Source: Planctomycetota bacterium (GTDB lineage Bacteria > Planctomycetota > Planctomycetia > Planctomycetales > Planctomycetaceae). From it: DNA of 64,000 bases. The stretch's first letter is position 1. Each line of letters opens with the position of its first letter. A program made the position numbers and the translations under genes. The notes below the pieces were generated by a model. It did no database searches. It was not told where the DNA came from and worked only from the letters and a program-made list of their open reading frames with translations. The stretch is from NCBI GenBank assembly GCA_014584345.1, contig JACTNB010000036.1, forward strand, positions 62,001 to 126,000, written 5' to 3'. Positions 35,708-46,774 of the stretch are shown piece after piece.

Positions 35708-38254
35708 TTATCCGAGCAGCGAAAGTACCTGCTGCGGATTCTGGTTGGCGATGGACAGAACCGAGATACCGGCCTGGCTCAAGATTTGTGCCTTGGTCAG
35801 TTCGGCGGTCGATTCAGCGAAGTCGGTATCGACGATCGCGGATCGAGCCTCGGAAATATTTTCCAGGGCGACACCCAACGAGTTGATGTTGGTATCAAGT
35901 ACGTTTTTCTGGATGGCTCCCAACCGGCCCCGCAAGGTGGAAACCCGGTTGATGGATTCTTCCACGATGTTAACCAGCGTGCTGCCGGGGACATCGGAAC
36001 CGACATCCAACAGGCTCTTGCCCGCTCCGGTGCCGAGTTCGAACAGTTTGCCGCTGATCCCGCCGAGGCGAGCCGTGTTCACCGCTTCGATCCCGATCCC
36101 GATTTGACCGGCGGAAGAGACTTCCTGGCCAATCTGGAACAGCGAGCCGCCTCCCGTGACGGTGACAACCGCACGGGTTCCCACAACGTTGTTCTGCTCG
36201 TTAAAGGTGATCGAGGCATCGAGGGAGGTCGTCTTGATCCGCGCCTGTAGCCCAGATGTCTGCACGGCCTGCCCGTTAATCACGGCTTGCAGATCCTCGC
36301 CGACATCCCGCTGGGACTCGGTGGAGTAATCTGCCTTGGTGGTGCTGAAGGTACCGCCGAGCACGTTGATCGAGACAAACTCCTTTTTCCCGAACTCGGC
36401 ACTGGTCAACTGCAGAATGCTGCTGTCGGAATCGATTTCGGTGGCAGTCTGGGCGGCGACGAGGTCGCTCCCATCCCCTTCGTATTCCAGGTTCACCAGG
36501 GCGCGAGCGGAAACCGCGCCACTGCTGCTGTCGGTCAGGAAGAAATTCCGGATGTCAGCAGCGGTGGAGGACACGCTTCCATCCGCGTCGGTCGCCAGGT
36601 TGACCGTAATCGTGCTGTTCCCCGTGGTGGTGGTTGCCACGCTGACGGAGAGCGTGGAATTGGCCGTCGCGGGGGCGGCAAAGGCGACACTAATCGTCCC
36701 TTCCGAACCATAGGCCCGTGCATCGTAGAAGGTAATGTCGTTGTTGAGACCCAGATTCCCTCCCTCCAGTTCACTCGCCGTGGCTTGGGCGGAGAAGATA
36801 GTGGTGCTCGCCGTGGCAGCCGTAGTCGCGGAAGCCGAGATATAATCCCGAGCCGAAACCGCGTTGGACGAAGTGCCATCGTTCACCAAGTCCAGGATGT
36901 CGGCAATGGTGGAGGTGTTGGCACCGCTGGATCGGCCCAGCGTGATTTGAATCGTCGTGTTGCCCGTATCGGAGTCCGTGCTGACCGAGGAAACCGCCAG
37001 AGTTGCAGTGGTGGTGGCCGCTTCGATCAGTTGCACCGAGACCGTGCCGACGGAAGCATCCTCGCGGGCATCGGTAAAGGTGATGGCGGAACCGTCGGTT
37101 CCCCCCGCCAAGGCAGCAGCAGCAGCGGTGGTGGCCGTCGCCGTCGCCGTCGCACCGGATGACGCCGCGGAAATGTAGGCCTGAGCGGCAACGGCGTTGG
37201 TGGAGGTGCCACTGTTGATCAGGGTGACGATGTCGGCGACCGTGGAGGTCGGCGCGGCAGACCCGGCCAGCTCGATGGTGATCAACACACCGGTGGTCGT
37301 GGTGGCCACGCTCGAGACGGCCAGCGCGCTGGTGGTCGTGGCGGACGCATCGGCGAAGGCGACGCGGATCGCACCCCCCAGCGTGGCATTGGCTCCCTCG
37401 GACCCACTGGCACGGGCATCGGTCAGGGTCAGGGCGGCGGTGGTCGTGCCGAAGGTCACTTCCAACGTGCCGGCCACACCGTCGGTGGAGACGGCGGCGA
37501 ACCCTTGCGTAGCACCAAATTCAAAGACAGCACCCGGATCGTTCGAGGCCACCACACCCGTCACATCGGAAGCAGCGTTGATGGCCTTCTTGATATCGGA
37601 CGTGGTGCTGGCACCCCCCAGGAAGACCACCTGGGACCCCTTGCTGCCGGAGACTTCGATCGTCGCGGCAGTGGAGAGTCCGCCACTCCCATAGAACAAT
37701 TCGGCCTTTTCGGCTTTCTTGGTGATGGCGGCTTCGATTTCGATGGTAGCCGCACCGAACAGCGCTTCATTGACCTGGAAGTCGCTCAGCTTGGCGGCAT
37801 CGGTGCTCGTCGTTTTGGTGATGAACGCCTTGCTGCCATCGATCAGTCGGTCTCCGGCGAAGTTTGTGTTCGCGGAGATTTTGTTGATGGCGGAGAGGGC
37901 CGCGTCGATCTGAAGCTGGTTCGCCTCGATTTCAGACTGCGACAAGGCACCGCTGTTCAGACTTTCCTGAATCAGGCCACGAATCTGGTTGAGCAGATTG
38001 TTGACTTCTCCCAGGGCGGCATCGGCGGTCGCGATCACGTTGTTTGCCCGCGAACTGTTTTTGATCGATTGCTCAATTGCGGAAACCTGACTCCGCAACG
38101 TTTCGCTGGCGATCAATCCGGAAGGATTGTCCTTTCCGGAATTGATTTTGAGACCGGTTGACAGTCGAGTCAGCGACGTGTTCAACAGATCGTTTGCCTT
38201 GCCTAAGTTCCTCAAACCTCGCAATGAGGAAACGTTCGTGTTAATCCTCGTCAT
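35708..38254 (-). CDS. Large flagellin with three repeated variable segments
   Basis: 848 residues against the more usual 280-550. Conserved N-terminal D0/D1 (INTNVSSLRGLRNLGKANDL, LSTGLKINSGKDNPSGL) spans about 1-145 and C-terminal D1/D0 (STLRGRLGAIQKNVLDTNIN, AQILSQAGISVLSIANQNPQ) about 690-848. The middle holds three related Ala/Thr/Ser-rich segments marked by TDARASGSEG, TDAREDASVG and YDARAYGSEG near residues 277, 393 and 509. Flagellin forms the filament exported through the flagellar type III apparatus. The ribosome site is AGGAG, 8 nt before the ATG. Upstream lies csrA, likely regulating it. No flaG or fliD is in the window. Confidence 0.93.
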   Translation of the reverse strand: MTRINTNVSSLRGLRNLGKANDLLNTSLTRLSTGLKINSGKDNPSGLIASETLRSQVSAIEQSIKNSSRANNVIATADAALGEVNNLLNQIRGLIQESLNSGALSQSEIEANQLQIDAALSAINKISANTNFAGDRLIDGSKAFITKTTSTDAAKLSDFQVNEALFGAATIEIEAAITKKAEKAELFYGSGGLSTAATIEVSGSKGSQVVFLGGASTTSDIKKAINAASDVTGVVASNDPGAVFEFGATQGFAAVSTDGVAGTLEVTFGTTTAALTLTDARASGSEGANATLGGAIRVAFADASATTTSALAVSSVATTTTGVLITIELAGSAAPTSTVADIVTLINSGTSTNAVAAQAYISAASSGATATATATTAAAAALAGGTDGSAITFTDAREDASVGTVSVQLIEAATTTATLAVSSVSTDSDTGNTTIQITLGRSSGANTSTIADILDLVNDGTSSNAVSARDYISASATTAATASTTIFSAQATASELEGGNLGLNNDITFYDARAYGSEGTISVAFAAPATANSTLSVSVATTTTGNSTITVNLATDADGSVSSTAADIRNFFLTDSSSGAVSARALVNLEYEGDGSDLVAAQTATEIDSDSSILQLTSAEFGKKEFVSINVLGGTFSTTKADYSTESQRDVGEDLQAVINGQAVQTSGLQARIKTTSLDASITFNEQNNVVGTRAVVTVTGGGSLFQIGQEVSSAGQIGIGIEAVNTARLGGISGKLFELGTGAGKSLLDVGSDVPGSTLVNIVEESINRVSTLRGRLGAIQKNVLDTNINSLGVALENISEARSAIVDTDFAESTAELTKAQILSQAGISVLSIANQNPQQVLSLLG

Positions 38255-38825
38255 TGGGTAGCTCCTGTGTTACGTTGCTGGCTGCGCCGCACCTGTGAAA
38301 TGAGGGGTTGTGCCAGAATCCTGGGATACGACATGTCTGGGAGACATTCTCAGACGTCTAAAATTAAAATTCGCCCTGAATCCTCCTCCAGATTGCCATC
38401 CCTTGCCTTCGGGCTCTGTGTGGAAAAGTCCGTCTATGCCAGGTGCACGCGCCCAGACTCGCACGATTACGAGACATTCACGAGTGACTTGCGGATTTGG
38501 CCTAACGGAAGGCAACGTAGATTTCCATCCGCGCTGCCAACTACATCGTCCACTGACAATTCCGACTATCGTCATTCAATCGGCAGTACGGATAAGCCAC
38601 TTGAGTAGTTTTGGCAAGAAAAATAAAAAAAACAGAATCGGGTAAATGGGTGGGCGCAGAAAGACAGGGGAGGAGCAGCAGGTCTGCGGGGCGAGTCATC
38701 CAGCAAGTTGGGGTTCGGAAGAAATCTACGAGACCAGTTCAACCGTGGATGAGAGAGGTCATTAGCTAAAAGGGAACGGCAGCTTCCAGAGCGACGGCCT
38801 CTATTCGGAAGGCCGCCCGAGGGGA
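38255..38825. other. Long leader region between csrA and flagellin
   Basis: About 570 bp without ORFs between two minus-strand genes. It contains a weak sigma-28-like promoter (see entry) and the sequence ACACAGGAGCT just before the flagellin start, which resembles a CsrA binding site over the ribosome site. No terminator with a clear T-tract follows csrA. Confidence 0.45.
38577..38604 (-). promoter_or_regulatory. Weak sigma-28-like promoter candidate for flagellin
   Basis: The minus strand shows TCAAGTGG, 12 nt, then GCCGATTG, against the sigma-28 consensus TAAAGTTT, 11 nt, GCCGATAA. It would give a 5' leader of about 310 nt. This is a motif match only. Confidence 0.25.
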
Positions 38826-39020
38826 TCATTCCGGGGCGTCGCCAACATTTTGTAATTTGTCGCGCTGGATCGCTTCGTAAACTTCCTGGCGATGCACGGC
38901 GACATTCGATGGAGCCTCGATCCCCAGGCGAACCTTGTCGCCGCGAATATCCACAATCGTCACCTTGATGTTATCGCCGATGATGATGCTTTCATCGCGT
39001 TGTCGAGACAGAACCAACAT
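38826..39020 (-). CDS. csrA: Carbon storage regulator CsrA
   Basis: 64 residues, the usual CsrA length. MLVLSRQRDESIIIGDNIKV at the start and LGIEAPSNVAVHRQEVYEAI further on are diagnostic. CsrA dimers bind GGA motifs in mRNA leaders, repressing or activating translation. Placement upstream of flagellin on the same strand matches the csrA-flagellin pairing known in Bacillus and spirochaetes, where CsrA controls flagellin synthesis. FliW is not seen here. Confidence 0.95.
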   Translation of the reverse strand: MLVLSRQRDESIIIGDNIKVTIVDIRGDKVRLGIEAPSNVAVHRQEVYEAIQRDKLQNVGDAPE

Positions 39021-39603
39021 CCTGCGGGCTCCTTGGGAACAATGCTACTCTGCGCGACAACAGGGCTCCGAGGAGAAGCCGACGAATTCGAGCAGTATCG
39101 AGGACTCGGATAAAACGGAAAACCAGACAGCATTCCCGTTGCTTGACGTCCCTGGATCCCTGGATCCCCGGACAACAGAGGAATGGTTGTGAAGGATTGA
39201 GCAAGCGGAATCACTGCCCAGAGACGGGACTACGCCCCCAACTCCGCACGATTCCGACTGCAGGAATTTCGATGGGGAGATGGTGGCAAGCGTGAAACTG
39301 TAACAACGGTTAATCTGCTCAACGCCTACCAAATCGACACAATCAGCACGTGCAGCAAAGCAGGAAACACGTATTTTCGCGGACGACTCGAAAACGAGTG
39401 TTAAGATTTAACGGATTTGCCGGAAGGAGCGAATACAGCAACCACACCCATTTTGTTGCAGCAGTTGAGTTGCAGCGTACTAGCCGGAATCCTCCCGGCG
39501 AAGACTCGATGTTTTTCAATTCGCGGCGGCTGGTTCGGCGACTTCCTCGAAAGGCCGGTTGGCTTGTTTCAGGAGACCCTTGGCATGAGTTAATAGGGAC
39601 AAC
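39021..39603. other. Gene-poor region upstream of csrA
   Basis: No coding frame with convincing text is found in about 580 bp. The csrA promoter is presumably here. Several overlapping open frames on both strands have random-like composition. Confidence 0.4.
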
Positions 39604-39798
39604 CTGGTCTTCGTACGTGATATTGATCCGATCGATCACCAGCATAATTCCGGCCGTCCAGCCTGCAGGCTTGCCTCGTGTCAGCAATTCAGGGCCTTCG
39701 GGCAGGCTCCATATGTCGTCCAACATCCGGAGGGCAACCTCCACGTATTCCGGATTTGCGCGCTCCCTGCAAACGGTTTCGTCTTGTTTGGAATGCAT
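39604..39798 (-). pseudogene. Possible decayed DUF6398-like fragment
   Basis: About 65 codons read protein-like: NPEYVEVALRMLDDIW, LLTRGKPAGWTAGIMLVID, RINITYEDQ. The text GKPAGWTAGIMLVIDRIN resembles the DUF6398 core (GKPxxWAAGIVYxIGxxNFLFD). The frame continues to 39343 but loses this character, and the expected C-terminal HTH-like part is absent. I treat it as a broken gene; the family call is tentative. Confidence 0.4.
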
Positions 39799-40095
39799 TG
39801 TCGTGCCGCGATGCTTTTGGTCCCCGCCGATTTCATTTTGCAGGACTTCCTTGCAGGAGAATTCTGTAAGCCCAGCCTCTTATGGCGATGCCGTCATCAA
39901 GGTAGCGGAGCGGAAAACGAATGCCAGGCCGAGTTCCGTCCGGTTGCAAATTGCTGTGCTGGCTACATTAAACGGAGGCGACCGTTCGCCATGCTTGCTC
40001 TGCTTCGCGATGCAAGCATGGCCCCCCGCAAAACAGCCACGCGCGCCAGTGCGAGCACGGTTAAGTCTTGGCGTTTGCGGTAATTCTCCGAATAT

Positions 40096-40232
40096 ACCAG
40101 CCGCGCCCGTCAGGAAGCGGGCCACGCAGGTGCAACATCTTGTAAAGCACTCTCCGGGCACGCAGTCAGCCCCCATTGACTAATGCGTGACACGAGAATC
40201 TCCAACCTGGCCCGCTTCCTCGCGGGCGAGTT
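40096..40232. repeat. Dispersed palindromic repeat, copy D (inner arms only)
   Basis: The left arm ACCAGCCGCGCCCGTCAGGA (40096 onward) and right arm CTGGCCCGCTTCCTCGCGGG (from 40206) enclose about 80 bp. The flanking conserved tails of the full copies are missing, and the right arm diverges after CTTCCT. Confidence 0.65.
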
Positions 40233-40591
40233 GATTTAATCTCGCGTTGAGTTTTTTCGCCGAGCGTTATTCACCCTCTGGAGGGTGAATTCATGGCTGA
40301 TTTTGTGAAGCCGCCGGTGTTAACACGGGAGCGAATAAAAGGTTTGCAACGAATGGCCGTGGCTGGTCGGTGCCTTCAAGTTGCATCGGCTGATGTCGCT
40401 GACCCGCGGCGGAGTCGACCCGCCAGCCTGGGCAGCCCCGAATATGCCGTGAATTCAGACCTTCCATCATCCCTAGTCGCCCGCATTGGCCCCGCTGCGC
40501 CCTGCGGGCCACCGGTTCGCTGCAACGCGCACTTATACCGCCGACATATAATCCACCGGAGTAGACTACTGCGCGACGATTGAGGCTGCTG

Positions 40592-40622
40592 CGTGGCCCG
40601 ATTCCTGACGGGCGGGGTTAGT
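40592..40622. repeat. Single arm of the palindromic repeat
   Basis: GTGGCCCGATTCCTGACGGG followed by CGGGGTTAGT matches the right arm of copies A-C with a few changes. No partner arm is seen nearby. Confidence 0.5.
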
Positions 40623-40640
40623 AACCCCTGTGCGGAAAAC

Positions 40641-40679
40641 ACAAAAGCGACTGCCTTTTCGGGAGAAAAGACAGTCGCG
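40641..40679 (-). terminator. Intrinsic terminator after the lipoprotein gene
   Basis: On the minus strand GCGACTGTCTTTTC pairs with GAAAAGGCAGTCGC around a TCCC loop, followed by TTTTGTGTTTT. It lies 40 bp after the stop of the 40719-41303 gene. Confidence 0.85.
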
Positions 40680-40718
40680 ATTGTCGCTCAAGGGAGATGT
40701 GGTTTCGGCGAAACCGAT

Positions 40719-41324
<606 letters not shown>

Positions 41325-41582
41325 AGGGCGATCGACGCCATGATGTTTTGTCGATCGACAAGTGTGTTGGACGACCAGTCCCTGGTCACATGATTGGGGG
41401 GGTGGGAAGCTCCGTGTTACGGAACTCCTCACATCACGAATGCATCGTGATTCCTACTGTTGTTATCGTAATTCTCGCGAACGCATCTTGTGAAAATATT
41501 CCGATTTTGAGGCTCGTAACGGAAATTCCACTGGTTCCCGCGGGGGGGCCTTTCCAGCTCCATCCGCAGCCTGGTACCCAAG

Positions 41583-41618
41583 CAAAAAACGCTTCCGATT
41601 CCAGGGGAATCGGAAGCG
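41583..41618 (-). terminator. Intrinsic terminator after BON-domain gene
   Basis: On the minus strand CGCTTCCGATTCC and GGAATCGGAAGCG form a perfect 13-bp hairpin followed by TTTTTT. It lies about 47 bp after the stop of the 41665-42810 gene. Confidence 0.9.
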
Positions 41619-41664
41619 CCGCATCATTCAATTCCGGCAGCTGCCGGCCTCACGCAATTCGTTA

Positions 41665-42810
<1,146 letters not shown>

Positions 42811-43425
42811 TGGGATAGTACCTCCGTGTCCAAATGCTTTTCTCCCAATCAGGAGGGAGAGGCCCGTTCCCATCTCGGATGGGACATGGAATTGAATGAT
42901 GCTTGGTTGGACGAAATTCCGTACGAATCCCATCCAAAACGCGTCGCCGTGATTTCATCCTGAAAACCGACGACGTAACCGGTCGAGCGTCCTGCCCGAC
43001 AAATTGGTCGGCAACACCCCGCTGTTCGTTGGAAGCGATACCTGTAGGACACGCAAAACGATCGCGAAGGTGTTACTACGGTATTGATCGGACTTTCTGG
43101 TCCGTTTAGACAATTTATTCTGATTATTTCGGCTGAATTTTTCTGAAGCAGCCGGATTTCGCTTCAAATCGGCTTTAGTTCCCCCGTGTATGGGCCAATC
43201 TCTCCCTGATCTTGCCGGTAGAAGCAATCGAATCCGTGGGGAACGGGGCGGTTCAGTGGCATCCCAAGGCAAAAGTGGCTATCCTCCGGCTTAGAGTTGC
43301 TGAAGTCGTGCCCCTCTTCCTGGAGGTCACGTCATTTTCAGGCCCTTCGCTCATGGAAGCGGAGGGAATCGGACAAGAATTTGTGTACATTTGTGGCGGC
43401 TTCTCTGCCGTCGAGGGTGCAACTC
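42811..43425. other. Divergent intergenic region
   Basis: About 615 bp between the BON gene and a plus-strand gene. The frames here are not protein-like. Both promoters are expected in this gap; an A/T-rich stretch lies at about 43100-43150. Confidence 0.4.
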
Positions 43426-43887
43426 ATGCCTCGTAAGACAGCCAGTCGACTCGAGTTACGGAAGCAGGCGGAAGCTGCGGAAAAAAATCCTGCCGCCCCG
43501 GATGCCAAGGCCGCCAAGAAAAAGAAGAAGGCGACCAAAAAACGGGCGACCCGTCGCAGCAAGGACGAGATCATCGAGCGAAAGCGGATGGTCTGGGTAA
43601 TTTACACTGCCACGCTGCGGGAAGAGGCCCGGTTTCCCTACGACCAGCGTGCAGAAGCCGAGGAACGTCTGACGCAATTGTTGGCCAAGGGAAAACGAAC
43701 CTATTTCCTGCAACCCGTTAAGGAACTCCTGTCGGGAGGCCCCGCACGTCCTCAGGCCAGCGATGACGTCGACGAAGACGAACCCGCCGCGGTTGCGGAC
43801 GTCGAAACTGAGGAATTCGACGACGAAGGGGACATCGAGGACGATGTCGAACTCGATGAGGATGATATTGCCGACGACGAGGACTAG
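43426..43887 (+). CDS. Small protein with Lys-rich start and acidic tail
   Basis: 153 residues. The first 50 residues are basic (AKKKKKATKKRATRRSKDE). The middle is a folded-looking core: RKRMVWVIYTATLREEARF and EERLTQLLAKGKRTYFLQPV. The tail is strongly acidic (DDEGDIEDDVELDEDDIADD). It may bind nucleic acid or ribosomes through charge, but no family is recognised. The ATG at 43426 follows GGGTGCAACTC; upstream frame text is not protein-like. serA follows 102 bp downstream. Confidence 0.75.
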   Translation: MPRKTASRLELRKQAEAAEKNPAAPDAKAAKKKKKATKKRATRRSKDEIIERKRMVWVIYTATLREEARFPYDQRAEAEERLTQLLAKGKRTYFLQPVKELLSGGPARPQASDDVDEDEPAAVADVETEEFDDEGDIEDDVELDEDDIADDED

Positions 43888-43989
43888 GCAGCGTCGCAAT
43901 ACGGCCCCTCCCTGGACGGGGTGGGCGCGCAAGTCTTTTAATATCAATACGTAAAGATTCATTGGCAGCACTAACTGGGAGTATGTCCT

Positions 43990-45630
43990 GTGTTACACCG
44001 TGTTCTGGTGACTGATAATCTCTCCGCCGCGGGCCTGAAGGTTTTGGAAGAGAATCCCGAAATTGAACTGGTGATCAAGACGGACCCCAAATTGACCGTG
44101 GCGCAGTTGCGCGAGGAGCTGCACGAAGCCGATGGTATTGTCATTCGTAGCGACACGAAGCTGACGGAAGAAGTGCTCGAAGGCCAGACCCGCCTGAAGG
44201 CGATTGTGCGGGCGGGTGTGGGGGTGGATAACATCAATATTCCGGCCGCGACCCGTCAGGGGATTGTGGTCATGAATACCCCCGCAGGGAACACGGTAAG
44301 TACCGCCGAGCACACCATCGCCATGATCATGGCGCTGTCGCGCAATATAGCCCCTGCTGCAGCCAGCATGCGGGAAGGGAAGTGGGAACGTAAACTGTTT
44401 ACGGGCACACAGTTAGCCGGGAAATCCATCGGTGTCATCGGCTTGGGCCGCGTGGGTCTGGCCGTGGCCCAGCGGGCCTTGGGGCTGGAAATGAAAGTGC
44501 TCGGTTACGATCCCTTCATTTCCAATGAACGGGCACAGGAATTCGGCGTGGAACTGTACCGGGATGTCGACGCGTTGATTCCGCATTGCGATTACATCAC
44601 GATTCACACGCCTCTGACGGATGAAACCCGGGGGATCATCAACGCGGCTCGCATTGCGAAAATGCGCAAGGGGGTGCGGATTATCAACTGTGCCCGTGGG
44701 GGAATTGTGGATGAAGCGGCCTTGGCCGATGCGGTGGAATCGGGACATGTCGCCGGTGCCGCCCTGGATGTCTTCGTGCAGGAACCCCCCAAGGAAAACC
44801 GGCTGACCAGCCTGCCCGGCATTCTGGCTACCCCGCACTTGGGGGCCTCAACCGACGAAGCCCAGGAACTGGTGGCTGTCGAAGCCAGCGAGATCATCGC
44901 GGCGTTCCTGACCCGGAACGAAGTTCGGCATGCCGTCAACATGGCCCCCGTTTCCGCTTCGGAAATGGAAGGGATGAAAAAATACATCGACCTGTCTCAC
45001 CGATTGGGCCTGGTACTCTCGCAACAGACCCGGGGAGAAGGGATTCGTTCGGCCGAAGTGCAGTATCGCGGAGACGCGGCAAGCAAGCACACCCGGTTGT
45101 TGACCTCCGCCTTCACCGCGGGCTTGCTTTCCGGTGCCCTGGGGGACCGGATTAATATCGTCAACGCCAATATGCTCGCCGAGGAACGGGGCGTTCCCAT
45201 CAGTGTGGAAACCTCTCAAAAGGCGGGAGACTTCTCAACGATGATCATCGCGGAGGTAACGACCGATCAGGGGACCCTGCGGGTGGGGGGGACGATGTTT
45301 GGCCGGGAATATCTGCGGCTAGTGCTGCTCGACGATTTCCAGCTCGATTCCTATCTCGATGGCACCCTGTTGATCTATCGCCACAAGGATGTACCCGGAC
45401 TGATCGGCGCGGTCGGCACGACGCTGGGCAAGCATCAGATCAACATCGCCCACATGGCCCTGGGTCGGGAAAACGATAAACCGGGCGGCGATTCCGTGGC
45501 GGTGATCAATCTGGATTCACTGCCCGATGAAAAGGTGTTCGAGGAATTGCGCACGCATCCCAACGTGACCGACGTGGAAATCGTGCAGTTGCCCCCGGCG
45601 GGAGCACCTCTCCCCTGGCTGGGGCTGTGA
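43990..45630 (+). CDS. serA: D-3-phosphoglycerate dehydrogenase (long type, with ASB and ACT domains)
   Basis: 546 residues, the long form of SerA. It oxidises 3-phosphoglycerate in the first committed step of serine synthesis. The NAD site is IGVIGLGRVGLAVAQRALG; catalytic text includes INCARGGIVDE and TPHLGASTDEAQ (with the conserved His in the H-L-G motif). An allosteric substrate-binding domain follows (about 325-455) and a C-terminal ACT domain (about 465-546, IYRHKDVPGLIGAVGTTLG) provides serine feedback. The start is a GTG (MLHRVLVTDNLS). It is the second gene after the acidic-tail protein. Confidence 0.97.
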   Translation: MLHRVLVTDNLSAAGLKVLEENPEIELVIKTDPKLTVAQLREELHEADGIVIRSDTKLTEEVLEGQTRLKAIVRAGVGVDNINIPAATRQGIVVMNTPAGNTVSTAEHTIAMIMALSRNIAPAAASMREGKWERKLFTGTQLAGKSIGVIGLGRVGLAVAQRALGLEMKVLGYDPFISNERAQEFGVELYRDVDALIPHCDYITIHTPLTDETRGIINAARIAKMRKGVRIINCARGGIVDEAALADAVESGHVAGAALDVFVQEPPKENRLTSLPGILATPHLGASTDEAQELVAVEASEIIAAFLTRNEVRHAVNMAPVSASEMEGMKKYIDLSHRLGLVLSQQTRGEGIRSAEVQYRGDAASKHTRLLTSAFTAGLLSGALGDRINIVNANMLAEERGVPISVETSQKAGDFSTMIIAEVTTDQGTLRVGGTMFGREYLRLVLLDDFQLDSYLDGTLLIYRHKDVPGLIGAVGTTLGKHQINIAHMALGRENDKPGGDSVAVINLDSLPDEKVFEELRTHPNVTDVEIVQLPPAGAPLPWLGL

Positions 45631-45871
45631 TTTTATCGTTGGGTACGCTGTGGTTACCGTGTATACAGCGTGTTCACGCAGCAACCGAACCACAATACAT
45701 ACAGCGTGTTGATTTAAGGGATGCCACGTGGTGGCGACAAATCAGAATCATCCGCCCGGCGTGCAGTCCACTATAGTGGACTTCAATACGAAGATTGCGA
45801 CTCACGCGTGGCCCACTTCCTGACGGGCGTGGCTCGTTTTGGGGCATATTTTGCGACTGGCTTGCGGGTTT
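45631..45871. other. Convergent gap with palindromes and repeat arm
   Basis: The gap between serA and the SMP-30 gene contains a twofold ATACAGCGTGTT (45663-45674 and 45699-45710), an 18-bp perfect palindrome AGTCCACTATAGTGGACT (45765-45782) and a single arm of the palindromic repeat family at about 45805-45840. Confidence 0.55.
45765..45782. repeat. Perfect 18-bp palindrome
   Basis: AGTCCACTATAGTGGACT reads the same on both strands. It could be a protein-binding dyad or part of the neighbouring repeat; there is no T-tract for a terminator. Confidence 0.6.
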
Positions 45872-46774
45872 TCAACGCAGCCAGGCAGGGCGCCCGGCGG
45901 GTTGCACCTTGCGGGAAAACACCTTGTCCTGGCAGGTGACGTACAGGGTTTTGAAATCCGGGCCGCCGAAAATCACGTTTGAAAGAAAGGCGGGCTGCGG
46001 TTTGTGGATGACTCCACTGTAGCGCCCAGTGGGATCGAACACCTGCAAGCCGACCGCCGAAGCCAGGTACAGGCGTCCGTCGTCGTCGAAGGCCATGCCA
46101 TCCGAGCGGGGGAGTTCCTCGCCCGCGGGAATCTGCACCACGCCAAAATAGGGAGCGCGGCTGGAAAGTTGCCCGCCGTGCTCCACCCGAAACGCCCACA
46201 GCCAGGGTTGCTTCGCTTCCGTGACCACCAGCGTGCCACCACGCGCGGAGAGCACCACTCCATTGGGATTCACCTCTTCCGCCACCGTGTGCAGCCGTTT
46301 GCCCGGATCGACATATATCACGCGTGAATGCTTGGGATCGGTGAAATAGACACCCCCCAGATAGTCGACCGCCAGGTCGTTGACATCTACATCTTCGGCG
46401 AGCACTTCGACTTCGGGAGGGCCACTCTGCATCGGACTGGGATACACGACAATCTTGCGCCCGCCCATGCGGCAGGCATACAATTTGCCGCCAGGGCCGA
46501 AGCATAAGCCGCTGGTTTTCTCGGCCTGGTCGTCAAACACTCCAACGGTGCCATCCTGCTCGATGCGATAAATGGTGCTGGTGGGGACATCGGTGAAATA
46601 GACATTACCCTGCGTATCGGCGGCTGGCCCCTCGGTGAATTTGTAGCCTGCTCCCACCTGTTGCCAGTCTTCACCGGGAATCAGCACCTGGGAGAGGGGC
46701 ATGTCCTGCGCGCGTGCCGGCAACAGCGCTCCCAGGGAAAGTAGCATCAGCAAAGCCAGTCCGATCGCGCGCAT
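45872..46774 (-). CDS. Secreted SMP-30/gluconolactonase-like beta-propeller protein
   Basis: 300 residues. Signal peptide MRAIGLALLMLLSLGALLPA. The six-bladed propeller shows YKFTEGPAADTQGNVYFTDV, DVNDLAVDYLGGVYFTDP, NPNGVVLSARGGTLVVTE and RSDGMAFDDDGRLYLA, matching the metal-binding Glu/Asn/Asp set of SMP-30 lactonases. Substrates are sugar lactones in known members. The ATG at 46774 opens the signal peptide. It is convergent with serA. Confidence 0.9.
   Translation of the reverse strand: MRAIGLALLMLLSLGALLPARAQDMPLSQVLIPGEDWQQVGAGYKFTEGPAADTQGNVYFTDVPTSTIYRIEQDGTVGVFDDQAEKTSGLCFGPGGKLYACRMGGRKIVVYPSPMQSGPPEVEVLAEDVDVNDLAVDYLGGVYFTDPKHSRVIYVDPGKRLHTVAEEVNPNGVVLSARGGTLVVTEAKQPWLWAFRVEHGGQLSSRAPYFGVVQIPAGEELPRSDGMAFDDDGRLYLASAVGLQVFDPTGRYSGVIHKPQPAFLSNVIFGGPDFKTLYVTCQDKVFSRKVQPAGRPAWLR

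Larger units (their letters stand above)
39799..40640. other. Repeat-rich non-coding region
   Basis: About 840 bp with no gene. It holds palindrome-family copy D (40096-40232), a short perfect inverted repeat ATTCACCCTC/GAGGGTGAAT at 40269-40290, and a lone arm of the same palindrome family at 40592-40622. Longer plus-strand frames here arise from the repeat sequences. Confidence 0.5.

Noticed and set aside
39350..40183. Plus-strand frame of 277 codons in the gene-poor region
   Set aside because: Random-like composition, runs into a repeat arm and has no recognisable domain or ribosome site.
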